58,237 nucleotides of DNA from Lautropia sp. (GCA_030532425.1 JAUNLD010000002.1:34628-92864); one strand, 5' to 3'. Positions 8,582 through 17,425 are shown, counted from the first letter of the stretch. Notes: generated by a model from the letters alone, not told the origin. A program made the numbers and translations.

Positions 8582-9219
8582 CAGGCAAATCTCGGGGTGG
8601 TGGGGGTGTTGGCCAGCAGACGGCGGGCGGCCTCGATGTCGCCGCGCTCGCTGCCCTGGTTGCGTCGCAGGGCGCCGCGCAGATCGTCGTGCTGATAGAC
8701 GGAAATCATCACCGGCAGATCGTGGCGGTCGTGAAAGACCAGGGCCGGTACATCGGCGCCCCGGCTGGAAAAGTGCGCTACCTCCACCACGTCGTAATGG
8801 ACGCCGGCATCCAGCAGCAGCACTTCCAGCTCCTTGGCGTCGTCGGTGAAGCACTGGATGTGCAGCGGTGAATGCGGGGTCACCACGCCTTTCCAGGCGG
8901 CGCCCGCCAGATGGGGGTGGTGATCGGCCAGCCGTTCCAGCCAGACCACACCGGCCTGACGGTACTTCAGCACCCGTTCGCCGTGCGCCGGGTCGAACAG
9001 GTCGAGGTGCTCACGCAGTGCGCGGTCGATTTCCTCGTTGGCTGGGGCCATGCCGGCTGGTACGGGAGCGTTGCCAAAGACGCGCCGCAGCGCCTTCTGC
9101 TTGGCGCTGTGGTAATCGAGGCCGCTGTCGGCAATCAGCCGGGCGGCCTGGTCGGCGATGTCGGCGCGCAGGCCGGCACGCGGGTCGGCCGGAGGCAGGG
9201 GGGCAGTCGGATCGGTCAT
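8581..9219 (-). CDS. Conserved betaproteobacterial protein, nucleotidyltransferase-like
   Basis: A 212-residue soluble protein with an N-terminal helical part (ADIADQAARLIADSGLDYHSAKQKALRRVFG) and a C-terminal part containing DAKELEVLLLDAGVHYDVVEV and a closing segment DDLRGALRRNQGSERGDIEAARRLL. I recognise this as a family common in Burkholderiales, often labelled 'nucleotidyltransferase' or mislabelled as a muramate ligase because of its position next to mpl. In the WKGVVTPHSPLHIQCFTDDAKELEVLL stretch the layout resembles a reduced nucleotidyltransferase core, but the catalytic Asp pair is not clear to me. It is divergent from mpl and overlaps the tlpA-like start by one base. Function unknown. 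Confidence 0.75.
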   Translation of the reverse strand: MTDPTAPLPPADPRAGLRADIADQAARLIADSGLDYHSAKQKALRRVFGNAPVPAGMAPANEEIDRALREHLDLFDPAHGERVLKYRQAGVVWLERLADHHPHLAGAAWKGVVTPHSPLHIQCFTDDAKELEVLLLDAGVHYDVVEVAHFSSRGADVPALVFHDRHDLPVMISVYQHDDLRGALRRNQGSERGDIEAARRLLANTPTTPRFA

Positions 9220-9438
9220 GAGTACAAATGGCAGACAACGTTTACCTGCGGGCACCAGTTTACCGGGTGGCGCCCGTCCGCCATCAAGATACCGTGCCCG
9301 GGCCACGGTTTGCCTCCTGACGAGGCGCCGGCGGCCGGGCGTCGGCGAGCCCGGCCGCCGGGCAGGCGGGGTCGTCGAAATGGAGACGACCGGGCGCAGG
9401 GGGTGTGCCTGCCGGTAACAGGCTCGTAAAATAATGGG

Positions 9439-10851
9439 ATGCACATACATATTCTGGGGATCTGCGGCACCTTCATGGGGGGTGTGGCAGCCATTGCCAA
9501 AGAGGCCGGTTTCCGTGTCACCGGCTGTGATGCCAACGTCTATCCGCCGATGAGCGAGCAGCTCCGGGCGCTCGGCATCGAGCTGATCGAAGGCTGGGAT
9601 ACGGCCCAGCTGGCGCTCAGGCCCGATGTCTGGGTGATCGGCAACGTGGTCAGGCGCGGCAATCCGCTGATGGAAGCCATCCTGAACGAAGGGCTGCGTT
9701 ACATCTCGGGCCCGCAGTGGCTGGCCGAACAGGTGCTGCATGGCCGCTGGGTGATGGGCGTGGCCGGCACGCACGGCAAGACGACCACCGCGTCGCTGCT
9801 GGCGTGGATCCTGGAGGCCAACGGCCGTGAGCCGGGCTTCCTGATCGGCGGGGTGCCCGGCAACTTTCCGGTGTCGGCGCGGCTGGGCAGTGGGCAGCAT
9901 TTCGTGATCGAGGCCGATGAATACGACACGGCCTTCTTCGACAAGCGTTCCAAGTTCGTGCACTACGGGCTGCGTACCGCCGTGCTCAACAACCTCGAAT
10001 ACGACCACGCCGACATCTTCCCCGATCTGGCCGCCATCGAGACGCAGTTCCACCACCTGGTGCGCACCGTGCCGGGGCAGGGCCGCATCGTCTGGCCGGG
10101 CGACGCCGATGCCTTGCAGCGGGTGCTGGCCCGGGGCTGCTGGAGTGCCACCGAAACCCTGGGGGCGGATGGCTGGCATGCGGCCGATGTCCGCGAGGAG
10201 GCCGAGGCCACCGTCTTCACGCTGATGCGGGGCACCCAGGTGCTGGGCACCTGCCGGCTGCCGCTGGCCGGCGCCCACAACCGCGCCAATGCCATCGCCG
10301 CCATCGCTGCGGCCGAGCACATCGGCATCAGCCCGGCCGCGTCGATCGAGGCGCTGGCGGCCTTTCGCGGCGTGCGCCGCCGGCTGGAGGTGCGCGGCAC
10401 GGTGCGTGGGGTGACGGTCATCGATGATTTTGCCCACCACCCGACGGCCATCGCCACCACCATCGACGGGCTGCGTGCCCGGATGCAGGCGGCCGTGGCG
10501 GCCGGGCAGCCTGCCGGGCGCCTGCTGGCGGTGCTGGAGCCGCGCTCCAACACCATGCGCGCCGGTGCCATGAAGGACCAGCTGGCCGGCAGCCTGGCCG
10601 GGGCCGACCGCGTGTACTGCTACAGCGGCGGCATCGACTGGGATGCTGCCGCAGCCCTGTCAGCCCTGGGCGGGCGCTTGGAGGTCTTCACCGATCTGGG
10701 CGCCCTGGAGGCGGCCATCCTGGCCGAGGCCCGTGCCGGCGATCAGGTGCTGGTGATGAGCAATGGCGGCTTTGGCGGCATTCACGCCCGCCTGCTCGAC
10801 GGCCTGGCCCGTGGCGGACACGGGGCCGGGAGGGAGGATGACCATGACTGA
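9439..10851 (+). CDS. mpl: UDP-N-acetylmuramate:L-Ala-gamma-D-Glu-meso-DAP ligase
   Basis: A 470-residue Mur-ligase-family enzyme that attaches the recycled murein tripeptide to UDP-N-acetylmuramate, feeding cell-wall recycling. The N-terminal domain starts MHIHILGICGTFMGGVAAIAKEAGF, the central domain has the ATP loop GVAGTHGKTTTASLLAWIL, the Mur-ligase Glu/His segment and the third domain with EPRSNTMRAGAMKD, all as in Mpl (E. coli 457 residues). The ATG at 9439 has no Shine-Dalgarno; a TAAAAT box sits only 8 bp upstream (see findings). The stop overlaps the start region of the next gene, so mpl and the esterase gene form an operon. Confidence 0.95.
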   Translation: MHIHILGICGTFMGGVAAIAKEAGFRVTGCDANVYPPMSEQLRALGIELIEGWDTAQLALRPDVWVIGNVVRRGNPLMEAILNEGLRYISGPQWLAEQVLHGRWVMGVAGTHGKTTTASLLAWILEANGREPGFLIGGVPGNFPVSARLGSGQHFVIEADEYDTAFFDKRSKFVHYGLRTAVLNNLEYDHADIFPDLAAIETQFHHLVRTVPGQGRIVWPGDADALQRVLARGCWSATETLGADGWHAADVREEAEATVFTLMRGTQVLGTCRLPLAGAHNRANAIAAIAAAEHIGISPAASIEALAAFRGVRRRLEVRGTVRGVTVIDDFAHHPTAIATTIDGLRARMQAAVAAGQPAGRLLAVLEPRSNTMRAGAMKDQLAGSLAGADRVYCYSGGIDWDAAAALSALGGRLEVFTDLGALEAAILAEARAGDQVLVMSNGGFGGIHARLLDGLARGGHGAGREDDHD

Positions 10852-11491
10852 CACCGTGACCGACCTGTCCGCCCTGCCGGGTGGCGCGCTGCCCAGCCTG
10901 CCGGCCACCGGGGGGCGGCTGATCTACCTGCACGGCTTCCGTTCATCGTCACAGTCGTTCAAGGCGCGGCTGCTGGCCGAGCGGATGGCGGCCCTGGGGC
11001 TGGCCGGGCGCTTTGTGGCGCCAGACCTCGCCGTGTCTCCGGCCACGGCCATCCGCGAGGTGGTCGAGCAGCTTCAGCCCACCGAGGCCGACGTGCTGGT
11101 GGGCAGCTCGCTGGGGGGCTACTACGCGATCGTGCTGGCCGAATACGCCGGCTGTCGTGCCGCGCTCCTGAACCCCGCCGTGCAGGCACCGCGCGATCTG
11201 GCCTCGCAGGTGGGGCCACAGCAGGGCTGGCACGATGGCCAGAGTTTTCAGTTCCTGCCCGAATACATCGACGAGCTGCGGGCCATGCAGGTGCCCTCCC
11301 TCACCCGGCCCGAACGTTACTTCCTGATTGCCGCGCAGGGCGACGAGGTGCTCGACTGGCAGGAGATGGTGGCGTTCTGCCGGGGGGCGCACCAGCTGGT
11401 GCTGCCCGGCAGCGACCATGGCCTGTCGGACTTTGCCGGACAGGTGGATGCCGTGCTCGACTTTGCCGGCATGCTGCCACGCGCCTACTGA
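10844..11491 (+). CDS. YqiA/YcfP-type alpha/beta-hydrolase esterase
   Basis: A 215-residue single-domain alpha/beta hydrolase. Visible landmarks are the oxyanion-loop segment IYLHGFRSSSQSFKARLL, the nucleophile elbow GSSLGGYYA (Ser89), an acid in QGDEVLDW and the catalytic His in LPGSDHGLSDF. The LHGF-S...K and GSSLGG patterns are those of the YqiA/YcfP family, small esterases of unknown natural substrate. I chose the ATG at 10844 because AGGGAGG lies seven bases upstream; a second ATG at 10838 abuts that site too closely. The start lies inside the last codons of mpl, so translation is coupled. Confidence 0.85.
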   Translation: MTDTVTDLSALPGGALPSLPATGGRLIYLHGFRSSSQSFKARLLAERMAALGLAGRFVAPDLAVSPATAIREVVEQLQPTEADVLVGSSLGGYYAIVLAEYAGCRAALLNPAVQAPRDLASQVGPQQGWHDGQSFQFLPEYIDELRAMQVPSLTRPERYFLIAAQGDEVLDWQEMVAFCRGAHQLVLPGSDHGLSDFAGQVDAVLDFAGMLPRAY

Positions 11492-11620
11492 GGCAACCCG
11501 CTGCCGGCATGGGGGCGCGTCAGGGGGGCAGCCCTTCGGCCCTGCCTGCTGCCGTGACCCCCGAGGAGCTGCCCGCAGGGGGCCGTCCGGCCATTGGCCA
11601 GCCGGCGCTCTGCCCGACCG

Positions 11621-11626
11621 TATAAT
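11621..11626 (+). promoter_or_regulatory. Candidate -10 box upstream of the RNB gene
   Basis: A perfect TATAAT lies in otherwise GC-rich DNA 127 bp before the exoribonuclease start. No well-spaced -35 box is visible (TTGGCC at 11594-11599 is 21 bp away), so the assignment rests on the -10 alone. Confidence 0.35.
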
Positions 11627-11753
11627 GATCGGCCGTACCCGTGCCGCAACGCTTCCGGCACGCTTCATCCGTTGATCCACATCCCGTGCCGAGCTGTCCG
11701 GTGCCCGCCCGCGGGGCGCCCGGCAGCTCGGTCGCGTTTATTGCCTGCTGTCG

Positions 11754-13733
11754 ATGAGTCAAAACTATCTGTTGTTCGAGGAGGCCGGTCAGTTCAAGAC
11801 GGGCTCCATCCTTCAGGATGCCGGTGCCAGCCTGCAGGTGGAGCTTCCCAGCGGCAAGCGTGTCAAGGTCAGGCAGGGTAACGTCATGCTGCGCTTTGAC
11901 AGTCCCGGCCCGGCCGAGATGCTGGCCGATGCCTTGCAGGAGGCCGAGACCATCGACATCGATTTCCTGTGGGAATGCGCCCCGCAGGAAGAATTCGACT
12001 ACCAGCTGCTGGTGGCGGATTACTACGGTGAAGGCGCTACCGCCACCCAGCAGACGGCGATGCTGATGCGCCTGCACGGCATGCCGGTGTACTTCTACCG
12101 CAAGGGACGGGGCCGTTATCGTCCGGCCCAGCCCGACACCCTCAAGGCCGCGCTGGCCGCCATCGAGCGCAAGCGCCTGCAGGAAGAAGAAATCCAGCGC
12201 CTGGCCACCGAGCTGGCCGGGGGAGGGCTGCCGGCGGTGGTCAAGGAGCAGGTGGCCGACCTGCTGGTGGCGGCCGACCGGCAATCGGTGGCCTGGCGGG
12301 CCCTGGACCAGGCCTGCCAGCAGACCGGTTTGTCGCCCGAGCGGCTGCTGCTGAAGGTGGGGGCGCTGCCCCATGCGCGTGCCGTGCACGAGCTGCGCTT
12401 CCTGCGCTCGCATTTCCCTGCCGGCACGGCCTTTCCGGCGGCACTGGCCGGCTACCAGCCGCCTGCGCTCGACGAGCTGCCCGAAAGCCCGGTCGAGGCC
12501 TTCTCGATCGATGATGCCAGCACCACCGAGATCGACGACTGCCTGTCGGTGCAGTGGCTGGGCGACGGCCTGGCGCGGGTGGGCATCCACATCGCCGCCC
12601 CGGCACTGGGCATCCGGCCGGGCGACGAGGTCGACCAGGTGGCGCGCGACCGCATGACCACCGTCTACAGCCCTGGCGGGAAGATCACGATGCTGCCCGA
12701 GGCCGTGGTGCGCAGCTTCTCGCTGGACGAGGGCCACGTCCGCCCGGCGCTGTCGCTGTATCTCGACATCAACATCGACACCCTGCAGGTGGCCAACGAG
12801 TTCAGCCAGGTCGACCGCATCCGCGTGGTACGCAACATCCGTCACGACGAGCTGGTGCCCTACGACAACGAGGCCGCGCTGGAGGCCACCCCCGCCCCCG
12901 GCGAACCCGATCCGCTGGCCGGGCTGCCCTTTGCCGACGCCTTCCGGCTGCTGTGGCGCTTCACGCTGGTGCTGGCGGCCGAGCGCGAGAAGATGCGCGG
13001 CCGGCCCGAGATGCGCGCACGTGTCGACTTCACGTTCCGCATCGACGGTGAGCAGGTCGAGATCGTGCCGCGCCGGCGCGATGCACCCTTTGACCGCATC
13101 GTCGCCGAGATGGCGATCCTGGCCAATTCGCGCTGGGGACGGTTGCTGGCAGACCACGCCGTGTCGGGCCTTTACCGATCACAGACCTTTGGTCGGGTGA
13201 AAATGTCGACCCAGCCGGCTGCCCATCAAGGTCTGGGCGTTGCCCAGTACGCTTGGAGCACGTCGCCCTTGCGCCGCTATGTCGATCTCATCAACCAGAT
13301 GCAGCTGGTTGCCGTCCTCGAAGCCGAAGTGCCGCCTTTCACCATGAATGACACATCCTTGTATGCGATTGTGTCGGCTTTTGAGGCGCGCTATGGCACG
13401 GTAGGCGAATATCAGCAGACAATGGAGCGCTACTGGTGCCTGCGCTGGCTTGGCCAGCAAGACGATCGCCGCCTGACGGCGGTGGGCATCCGCGACGAAA
13501 CGGTGCGTCTGGCCGATGCGCCGCTGTATTTCCAGGTTTCAGGGCTGCCGCCGCTGGGCAATGGCCAACCGCTGCTGGTCGATCTGCTGGACTGGGACGA
13601 GCTGGACCTCACCGTCCAGGCGCGCGCCGTCCGGCTGCTGACCGACCCGCTGGATTCCGATCCGGTCGGGGCAGAGGCGGCCGTGGCGGGCGGTGCCGCC
13701 CCCGAGACCGGGCAACCGATCGATACGGAGTGA
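11754..13733 (+). CDS. RNB-domain exoribonuclease (RNase II family)
   Basis: A 659-residue 3'-to-5' exoribonuclease of the RNase II/R family, which degrades single-stranded RNA to nucleotides. The catalytic signature FSIDDASTTEIDDCLS lies near residues 247-262, with the metal-binding Asp residues intact, followed by HIAAPA and, further on, TSPLRRYVDLINQMQL. The N-terminal third (1-220) is a small OB-like and helical region as in the beta-proteobacterial 'RNB domain-containing ribonuclease'. No S1 domain is evident at the C-terminus, which ends in an Ala/Gly-rich tail. The start has no Shine-Dalgarno. The stretch 13140-13470 is visibly less GC-rich than the rest of the gene. Confidence 0.9.
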   Translation: MSQNYLLFEEAGQFKTGSILQDAGASLQVELPSGKRVKVRQGNVMLRFDSPGPAEMLADALQEAETIDIDFLWECAPQEEFDYQLLVADYYGEGATATQQTAMLMRLHGMPVYFYRKGRGRYRPAQPDTLKAALAAIERKRLQEEEIQRLATELAGGGLPAVVKEQVADLLVAADRQSVAWRALDQACQQTGLSPERLLLKVGALPHARAVHELRFLRSHFPAGTAFPAALAGYQPPALDELPESPVEAFSIDDASTTEIDDCLSVQWLGDGLARVGIHIAAPALGIRPGDEVDQVARDRMTTVYSPGGKITMLPEAVVRSFSLDEGHVRPALSLYLDINIDTLQVANEFSQVDRIRVVRNIRHDELVPYDNEAALEATPAPGEPDPLAGLPFADAFRLLWRFTLVLAAEREKMRGRPEMRARVDFTFRIDGEQVEIVPRRRDAPFDRIVAEMAILANSRWGRLLADHAVSGLYRSQTFGRVKMSTQPAAHQGLGVAQYAWSTSPLRRYVDLINQMQLVAVLEAEVPPFTMNDTSLYAIVSAFEARYGTVGEYQQTMERYWCLRWLGQQDDRRLTAVGIRDETVRLADAPLYFQVSGLPPLGNGQPLLVDLLDWDELDLTVQARAVRLLTDPLDSDPVGAEAAVAGGAAPETGQPIDTE

Positions 13734-13740
13734 TTTCTCG

Positions 13741-14616
13741 ATGGCCGCTGCTGCGCAATGGTCGCGTTTCTTCAACCGGATGGACCCGCTGACGGTGGGC
13801 ATCGTCGCCTCGCTGGTGCTGCATGCCGGCATGATGGCGGTGCGCTTCACCGCCGCCGATCCGCAGCGCTTTCTGCCGGCCGAATCGCAGCTGGAGGTGG
13901 TGCTGCTCAACGCTTCCACCCGCAACAAGCCCGTCAAGGCCGATGTGCTGGCCCAGGTCGACATGGAAGCCGGTGGCGACCGTGACGAAGGCCGCGCCCG
14001 CTCGCCGCTGCCCGTCTCGCCGGCCCCGCGCGATGGCGAGGTGCTGGAGCAGCAGCAGGCCCGCCTCAAGCAGCTGGAGGCCGAACAGCAGCGCCTGATC
14101 GCCCTGAACAACCAGAACGAACAGGCCGCCCGTACCAACCCGCAGCAGGAGCAGGCCGCCAACAGCGAGCACGAGGAACTGAAGCGGCAGATGGCCCGCA
14201 TGCAGGCCCAGATCGACCGCCAGCTGGAAGACTACGCCAAGCGGCCCAAGCGCCTCACCTACGGCGTCAATGCCACCGGTGTCAACTACGCCCGTTACGT
14301 CAATGCCTGGGCCGACCGCATCGAAAAGATCGGTACCGACCGCTTCCCGGCCGAAGCCCGCGGCAAGATGTACGATGCCCTCACCGTCACCGTCGAGCTG
14401 GACAAGTACGGCAACGTCGTCGACGTGCTGGTCAACAAGAAATCCCGCTACGAGGCGCTCAACCGTGTCGTGCGCGAGATCGTGCTGGCTGGCGCGCCCT
14501 ACGATCCCTTCACCGCCGAGATGCGCAAGGACGGCGACATCCTGCAAATCGTGCGCACCTGGACCTTCACCAACGGCAGCCTGCGCACCGGTGCCGTCAA
14601 ACCCGCCAAACCCTGA
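13741..14616 (+). CDS. TonB-like energy transducer protein
   Basis: A 291-residue protein with one N-terminal membrane anchor (VGIVASLVLHAGMMAV, about 19-34), a long charged Gln/Glu-rich coiled-coil segment (about 95-170, EQQQARLKQLEAEQQRLIALN) and a C-terminal TonB-like domain with the YP.EAR-type sequence FPAEARGKMYDALTVTVELDKYGNVVDVLVNKKS. This is the common layout of the TonB-family protein encoded between the RNase II-like gene and aroE in beta-proteobacteria. It would span the periplasm and couple inner-membrane energy to the outer membrane, or act like TolA. The ATG lies seven bases after the stop of the RNB gene, so they are co-transcribed. No exbB or exbD is in the window. Confidence 0.85.
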   Translation: MAAAAQWSRFFNRMDPLTVGIVASLVLHAGMMAVRFTAADPQRFLPAESQLEVVLLNASTRNKPVKADVLAQVDMEAGGDRDEGRARSPLPVSPAPRDGEVLEQQQARLKQLEAEQQRLIALNNQNEQAARTNPQQEQAANSEHEELKRQMARMQAQIDRQLEDYAKRPKRLTYGVNATGVNYARYVNAWADRIEKIGTDRFPAEARGKMYDALTVTVELDKYGNVVDVLVNKKSRYEALNRVVREIVLAGAPYDPFTAEMRKDGDILQIVRTWTFTNGSLRTGAVKPAKP

Positions 14617-14661
14617 GAAGAACGCACGATCAGGCCGGTTCCGCGCTGGCCTCTGGACTCA

Positions 14662-15267
14662 TTACCGCACCGATATGATGTGGATGTAGTTTCCCCAGTT
14701 GAGCCAGGAATTTTCCAGGGATTGCAGCGTGAGGGTGGCCTTGCCGCCGGCGGGGATGTCGCCTTCGATGAGGTCAACGTCGACATCCCACAAGTCTGCC
14801 TTGCTCTTGTACCAGCCGTGATCGATCCAGCCCCGGGTACTGAAACATCCATGACCATTGTGAACGAGGACACGTGAGCCGCTCTTCAGCCAACACATTT
14901 TTCGCTCTACAAGAATCTCCTGGGTCTCAATCGGCAGCACCCACCGGCACACCCAGAAGTTCAGCATCATCACGGTTGCAAAGCCGACGCAGGCCAGGGA
15001 CCAGGGCCGCAGCTTTCTTTCCCACAGAACGGGGTCAAGCGTGCCTGGGTTGGAGGGATCGGCTGGGAAGCGCCTGAGGATATCCATCAGCAGGTGCACA
15101 AGAATGATCATGTAGGCAAACCCCATAGGCAGCCGCCAGCGTGCGGCATGGGCTTCCCAGCTATCGAAGGCAAGAACGAACAGGAGAAGGCCCGCGACGA
15201 TCCATCGCGTTCTGATACGGAAAGGCGGCAAGGCTTCGGATTGCGGCGTGCTGGCTTGCTTTTTCAT
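14662..15267 (-). CDS. Hypothetical three-helix membrane protein
   Basis: A 201-residue protein with three hydrophobic helices, at about 20-38 (WIVAGLLLFVLAFDSW), 46-64 (GFAYMIILVHLLMDIL) and 88-110 (LACVGFATVMMLNFWVCRW), followed by a C-terminal soluble part with several Trp and Gly residues (STRGWIDHGWYKSKADLWDVDVDLIEGDIPAGG), ending NSWLNWGNYIHIISVR. I do not recognise the family. I chose the ATG at 15267; a longer frame reaches 15345 but its first 26 residues look non-coding. The gene runs against tonB and aroE and lies in a lower-GC block, suggesting acquisition by transfer. Confidence 0.55.
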   Translation of the reverse strand: MKKQASTPQSEALPPFRIRTRWIVAGLLLFVLAFDSWEAHAARWRLPMGFAYMIILVHLLMDILRRFPADPSNPGTLDPVLWERKLRPWSLACVGFATVMMLNFWVCRWVLPIETQEILVERKMCWLKSGSRVLVHNGHGCFSTRGWIDHGWYKSKADLWDVDVDLIEGDIPAGGKATLTLQSLENSWLNWGNYIHIISVR

Positions 15268-15724
15268 CCCGGTTGCCCAAGAGAGTGAATGTTGTGTGCG
15301 GATTGCTGGATATCCGGATTCCAACACAAACCAGACACGGGGCAACTATCGGTGGCTGTGCGGCAAGCAATTGCTGTCTGCTGGCTTGGTCAGGTGCGCC
15401 TGCCTGTTTTTTGGGTGTGTTCAAGAGGCCGGGTGTGCTGAGATGCTGCAAGGCAAGTGCCGACTGACGGGTGGCTTGCAAGATCCGATGCGAGAAATTC
15501 AAATTCGTGCGCGAATGAACTGAGAAGGCTAGAACCCGTGCTTGACGTCATGACGTGAATTAATGCCTTTCTAGGATGTAAAGACTGCCGATACCCTGTT
15601 GTTCAACGTGGCTCTGATGAGTTGCGTGCTTGTGGCCGAGTGGTGCATGCGACGCTGGTGTTTTCCCCGGAAGTGCAAGTCCATGTTCGGCATTTTCAAT
15701 ATTGAACAAAATCAAGGTGCTATC
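15268..15724. other. Intergenic region between divergent accessory genes
   Basis: Non-coding, AT-richer than the flanks, between the membrane-protein gene (minus) and the lipoprotein gene (plus). It contains two adjacent 8-bp sites, TGACGTCA (15543-15550, itself a palindrome) and TGACGTGA (15551-15558), which could be a regulator site. I see no convincing -35/-10 pair and no further gene. Confidence 0.5.
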
Positions 15725-16483
15725 GTGAAAGCAAAAAGGCTTTTTGGGGTTTGCGCATTGGCGATCGGGTTGGCTGCTTGTAGCGGTGGTGGGGGTGGTG
15801 ATGATGGCGGTGCTTCAAAACTGGGTTCCGATAGTGATGCACAAACCATCGGCACCGGGACGCTCATGTCCAGAACCTTTGTTTTTACGGAGCAAGAATC
15901 AAAGGGGTCGACCATTTCCGATACCGAGTTTGAGGTGCGCCAGCCACAACAGCGTGTTTATGCCGTAGGTGATGTCTTGATCGTGGATGATCATGGTGGG
16001 CGCCTGATCAAGATCACCGGTGTCCAGGTCAATGCAGACACCATTGTTTATTCCTACGAACAAGCCAGTCTGGCAGAGGCATTCGAGGCGCTGGACATCC
16101 GGATGCAGGGGGAGCTGACCCGCGAGGAGCTTGGCGAGAGCTTTGATACGGGAAATCCGGAAATCGAGCTTCGCTGGGCGGATGGCGTGTCGAAAAAAGG
16201 CCTGAATTCCAAGGGGGTTGAAGTTGACAGTAATGTCATGGAGCTGAATTTCAATCGTCTGGGTGTTCAGTCGAAAAGCGGGGTTGAAATCAATGGTGGT
16301 GCTACCTTTCGGCTAAACCCTGATTTCGGCATCAAGCTGGAACGCCAGCCGGGTGGCTATTTGCCCCATTTGTCCGTCAGCGCAATGTTGTCGCCAAACT
16401 TCAAAGGGCATGTTGACTTGAAGTCCAGGTACGGTGGTGCTCAGGTGTCTTATTGGGCTGAGTGGGCTAAGTCTTTGCCATAA
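15725..16483 (+). CDS. Lipoprotein, N-terminal part, ended by an in-frame TAA
   Basis: The frame starts at a GTG (15725) preceded by AAGGTG and gives MKAKRLFGVCALAIGLAACSGG: a lipoprotein signal with Cys19 as the lipidated residue, then a Gly-rich spacer and a beta-rich domain of about 230 residues (repeated patterns such as VEIDGGATFRLNPDFGIKLE-like strands). It stops at TAA 16481-16483 after LKSRYGGAQVSYWAEWAKSLP. The same frame then stays open until 17356, so this is probably the first half of one longer protein of about 543 residues. I do not recognise the family. The start could be upstream (frame open to 15599) but the lipobox makes 15725 convincing. GC content is lower than in neighbouring genes. 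Confidence 0.6.
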   Translation: MKAKRLFGVCALAIGLAACSGGGGGDDGGASKLGSDSDAQTIGTGTLMSRTFVFTEQESKGSTISDTEFEVRQPQQRVYAVGDVLIVDDHGGRLIKITGVQVNADTIVYSYEQASLAEAFEALDIRMQGELTREELGESFDTGNPEIELRWADGVSKKGLNSKGVEVDSNVMELNFNRLGVQSKSGVEINGGATFRLNPDFGIKLERQPGGYLPHLSVSAMLSPNFKGHVDLKSRYGGAQVSYWAEWAKSLP

Positions 16484-16534
16484 ATTAGAAGGCTTATCAA
16501 GATTCCTGGAAAAGGGTTTTATGTTCCATTCTGG

Positions 16535-17356
16535 GTGACGCCCAGGCTGGCTGGTACTATAGGAGTCAGTGGGAGCGCTAACAGCAAGTTGGTTACAAAT
16601 TATAGTTTTGATATTGGTGGACGATTCGGGGTCAGTAAGCCTGCGCAAGCTGACTGGGACTTGATTGCCGATGTCACAAGCTCCGCGGAGCTGGAGGTGG
16701 GTGATGCTCAAGGCGAGCTGCAAATCGGTTTTCATATCCCGAATGTTGATTTTCAGTTCCTGATATATAGCGTGGCTGGTCCAAATTTCGAGGCTAAGCT
16801 TGGCGGTCATCTCAAAGGTGCGGGGGCTACGAGAAATGATCCGTATGAAGAAGGCATTGAAGTGGAAGGTAAGGTGCAGGCAGAAATGCGTGCTGGCCTG
16901 AAAGGTATGATCGATCTGAAAGATGCTGGCGCTCTCAGTAAGCTGTTTGGTGATGTATCCTATTCCTATGCGCCGGTTTCTATGAAAGTTTACGAAGGAC
17001 TGAAGCTGGTTGACTACAAAAAGTTCTTTCCCTACAAGGGCAAGGCAGCAGTAACAGTCTTTGATAGCGGTAATGTGCCGGATGATGTTTTTGAGGTTCG
17101 CCTCGATGGCAGGTTGGTGGGGCGAACCAGCAAGGGTGGCTCTGGTCAGTTTAGGCTCACGAGTCTGCGCCCGGGTGAGCACGAGTTGACGATCACGACG
17201 GTGGAAGACGATGCCCCGCCGGGCACCTGGAGTATTCAGTTGAACGAGGGGGTGACTTTTTCCAATGGCGCAACCTTCGATTCAGGGGAGGCATATTTGG
17301 GTGGACGGGAGTCGTTCATCATCATCGCACCCGAAGAGTCGGAAGAGGCGCCATGA
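16535..17356 (+). CDS. C-terminal part of the interrupted lipoprotein
   Basis: An open frame of 273 codons in the same reading frame as the lipoprotein 51 bp upstream, with no ribosome site before its first GTG. The bases between the stop and this GTG also read as sensible protein (IRRLIKIPGKGFYVPFW), so I take it as the continuation of the lipoprotein after a nonsense mutation. It is beta-strand-rich (GTIGVSGSANSKLVTNYSFDIGGRFGV, GELQIGFHIPNVDFQFLIYS) and ends in a domain with FEVRLDGRLVGRTSKGGSGQFRLTSLRPGEHELTI, which looks like a carbohydrate-binding or Ig-like beta sandwich. Whether it is translated at all is doubtful. Function unknown. Confidence 0.45.
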   Translation: MTPRLAGTIGVSGSANSKLVTNYSFDIGGRFGVSKPAQADWDLIADVTSSAELEVGDAQGELQIGFHIPNVDFQFLIYSVAGPNFEAKLGGHLKGAGATRNDPYEEGIEVEGKVQAEMRAGLKGMIDLKDAGALSKLFGDVSYSYAPVSMKVYEGLKLVDYKKFFPYKGKAAVTVFDSGNVPDDVFEVRLDGRLVGRTSKGGSGQFRLTSLRPGEHELTITTVEDDAPPGTWSIQLNEGVTFSNGATFDSGEAYLGGRESFIIIAPEESEEAP

Positions 17357-17425
17357 TTTCCAAGCCGCTGCGGAAGTCTGAATACCGCGCTCAGACGCAT
17401 CGCATTCGGTTATAGTGCCCATAGC

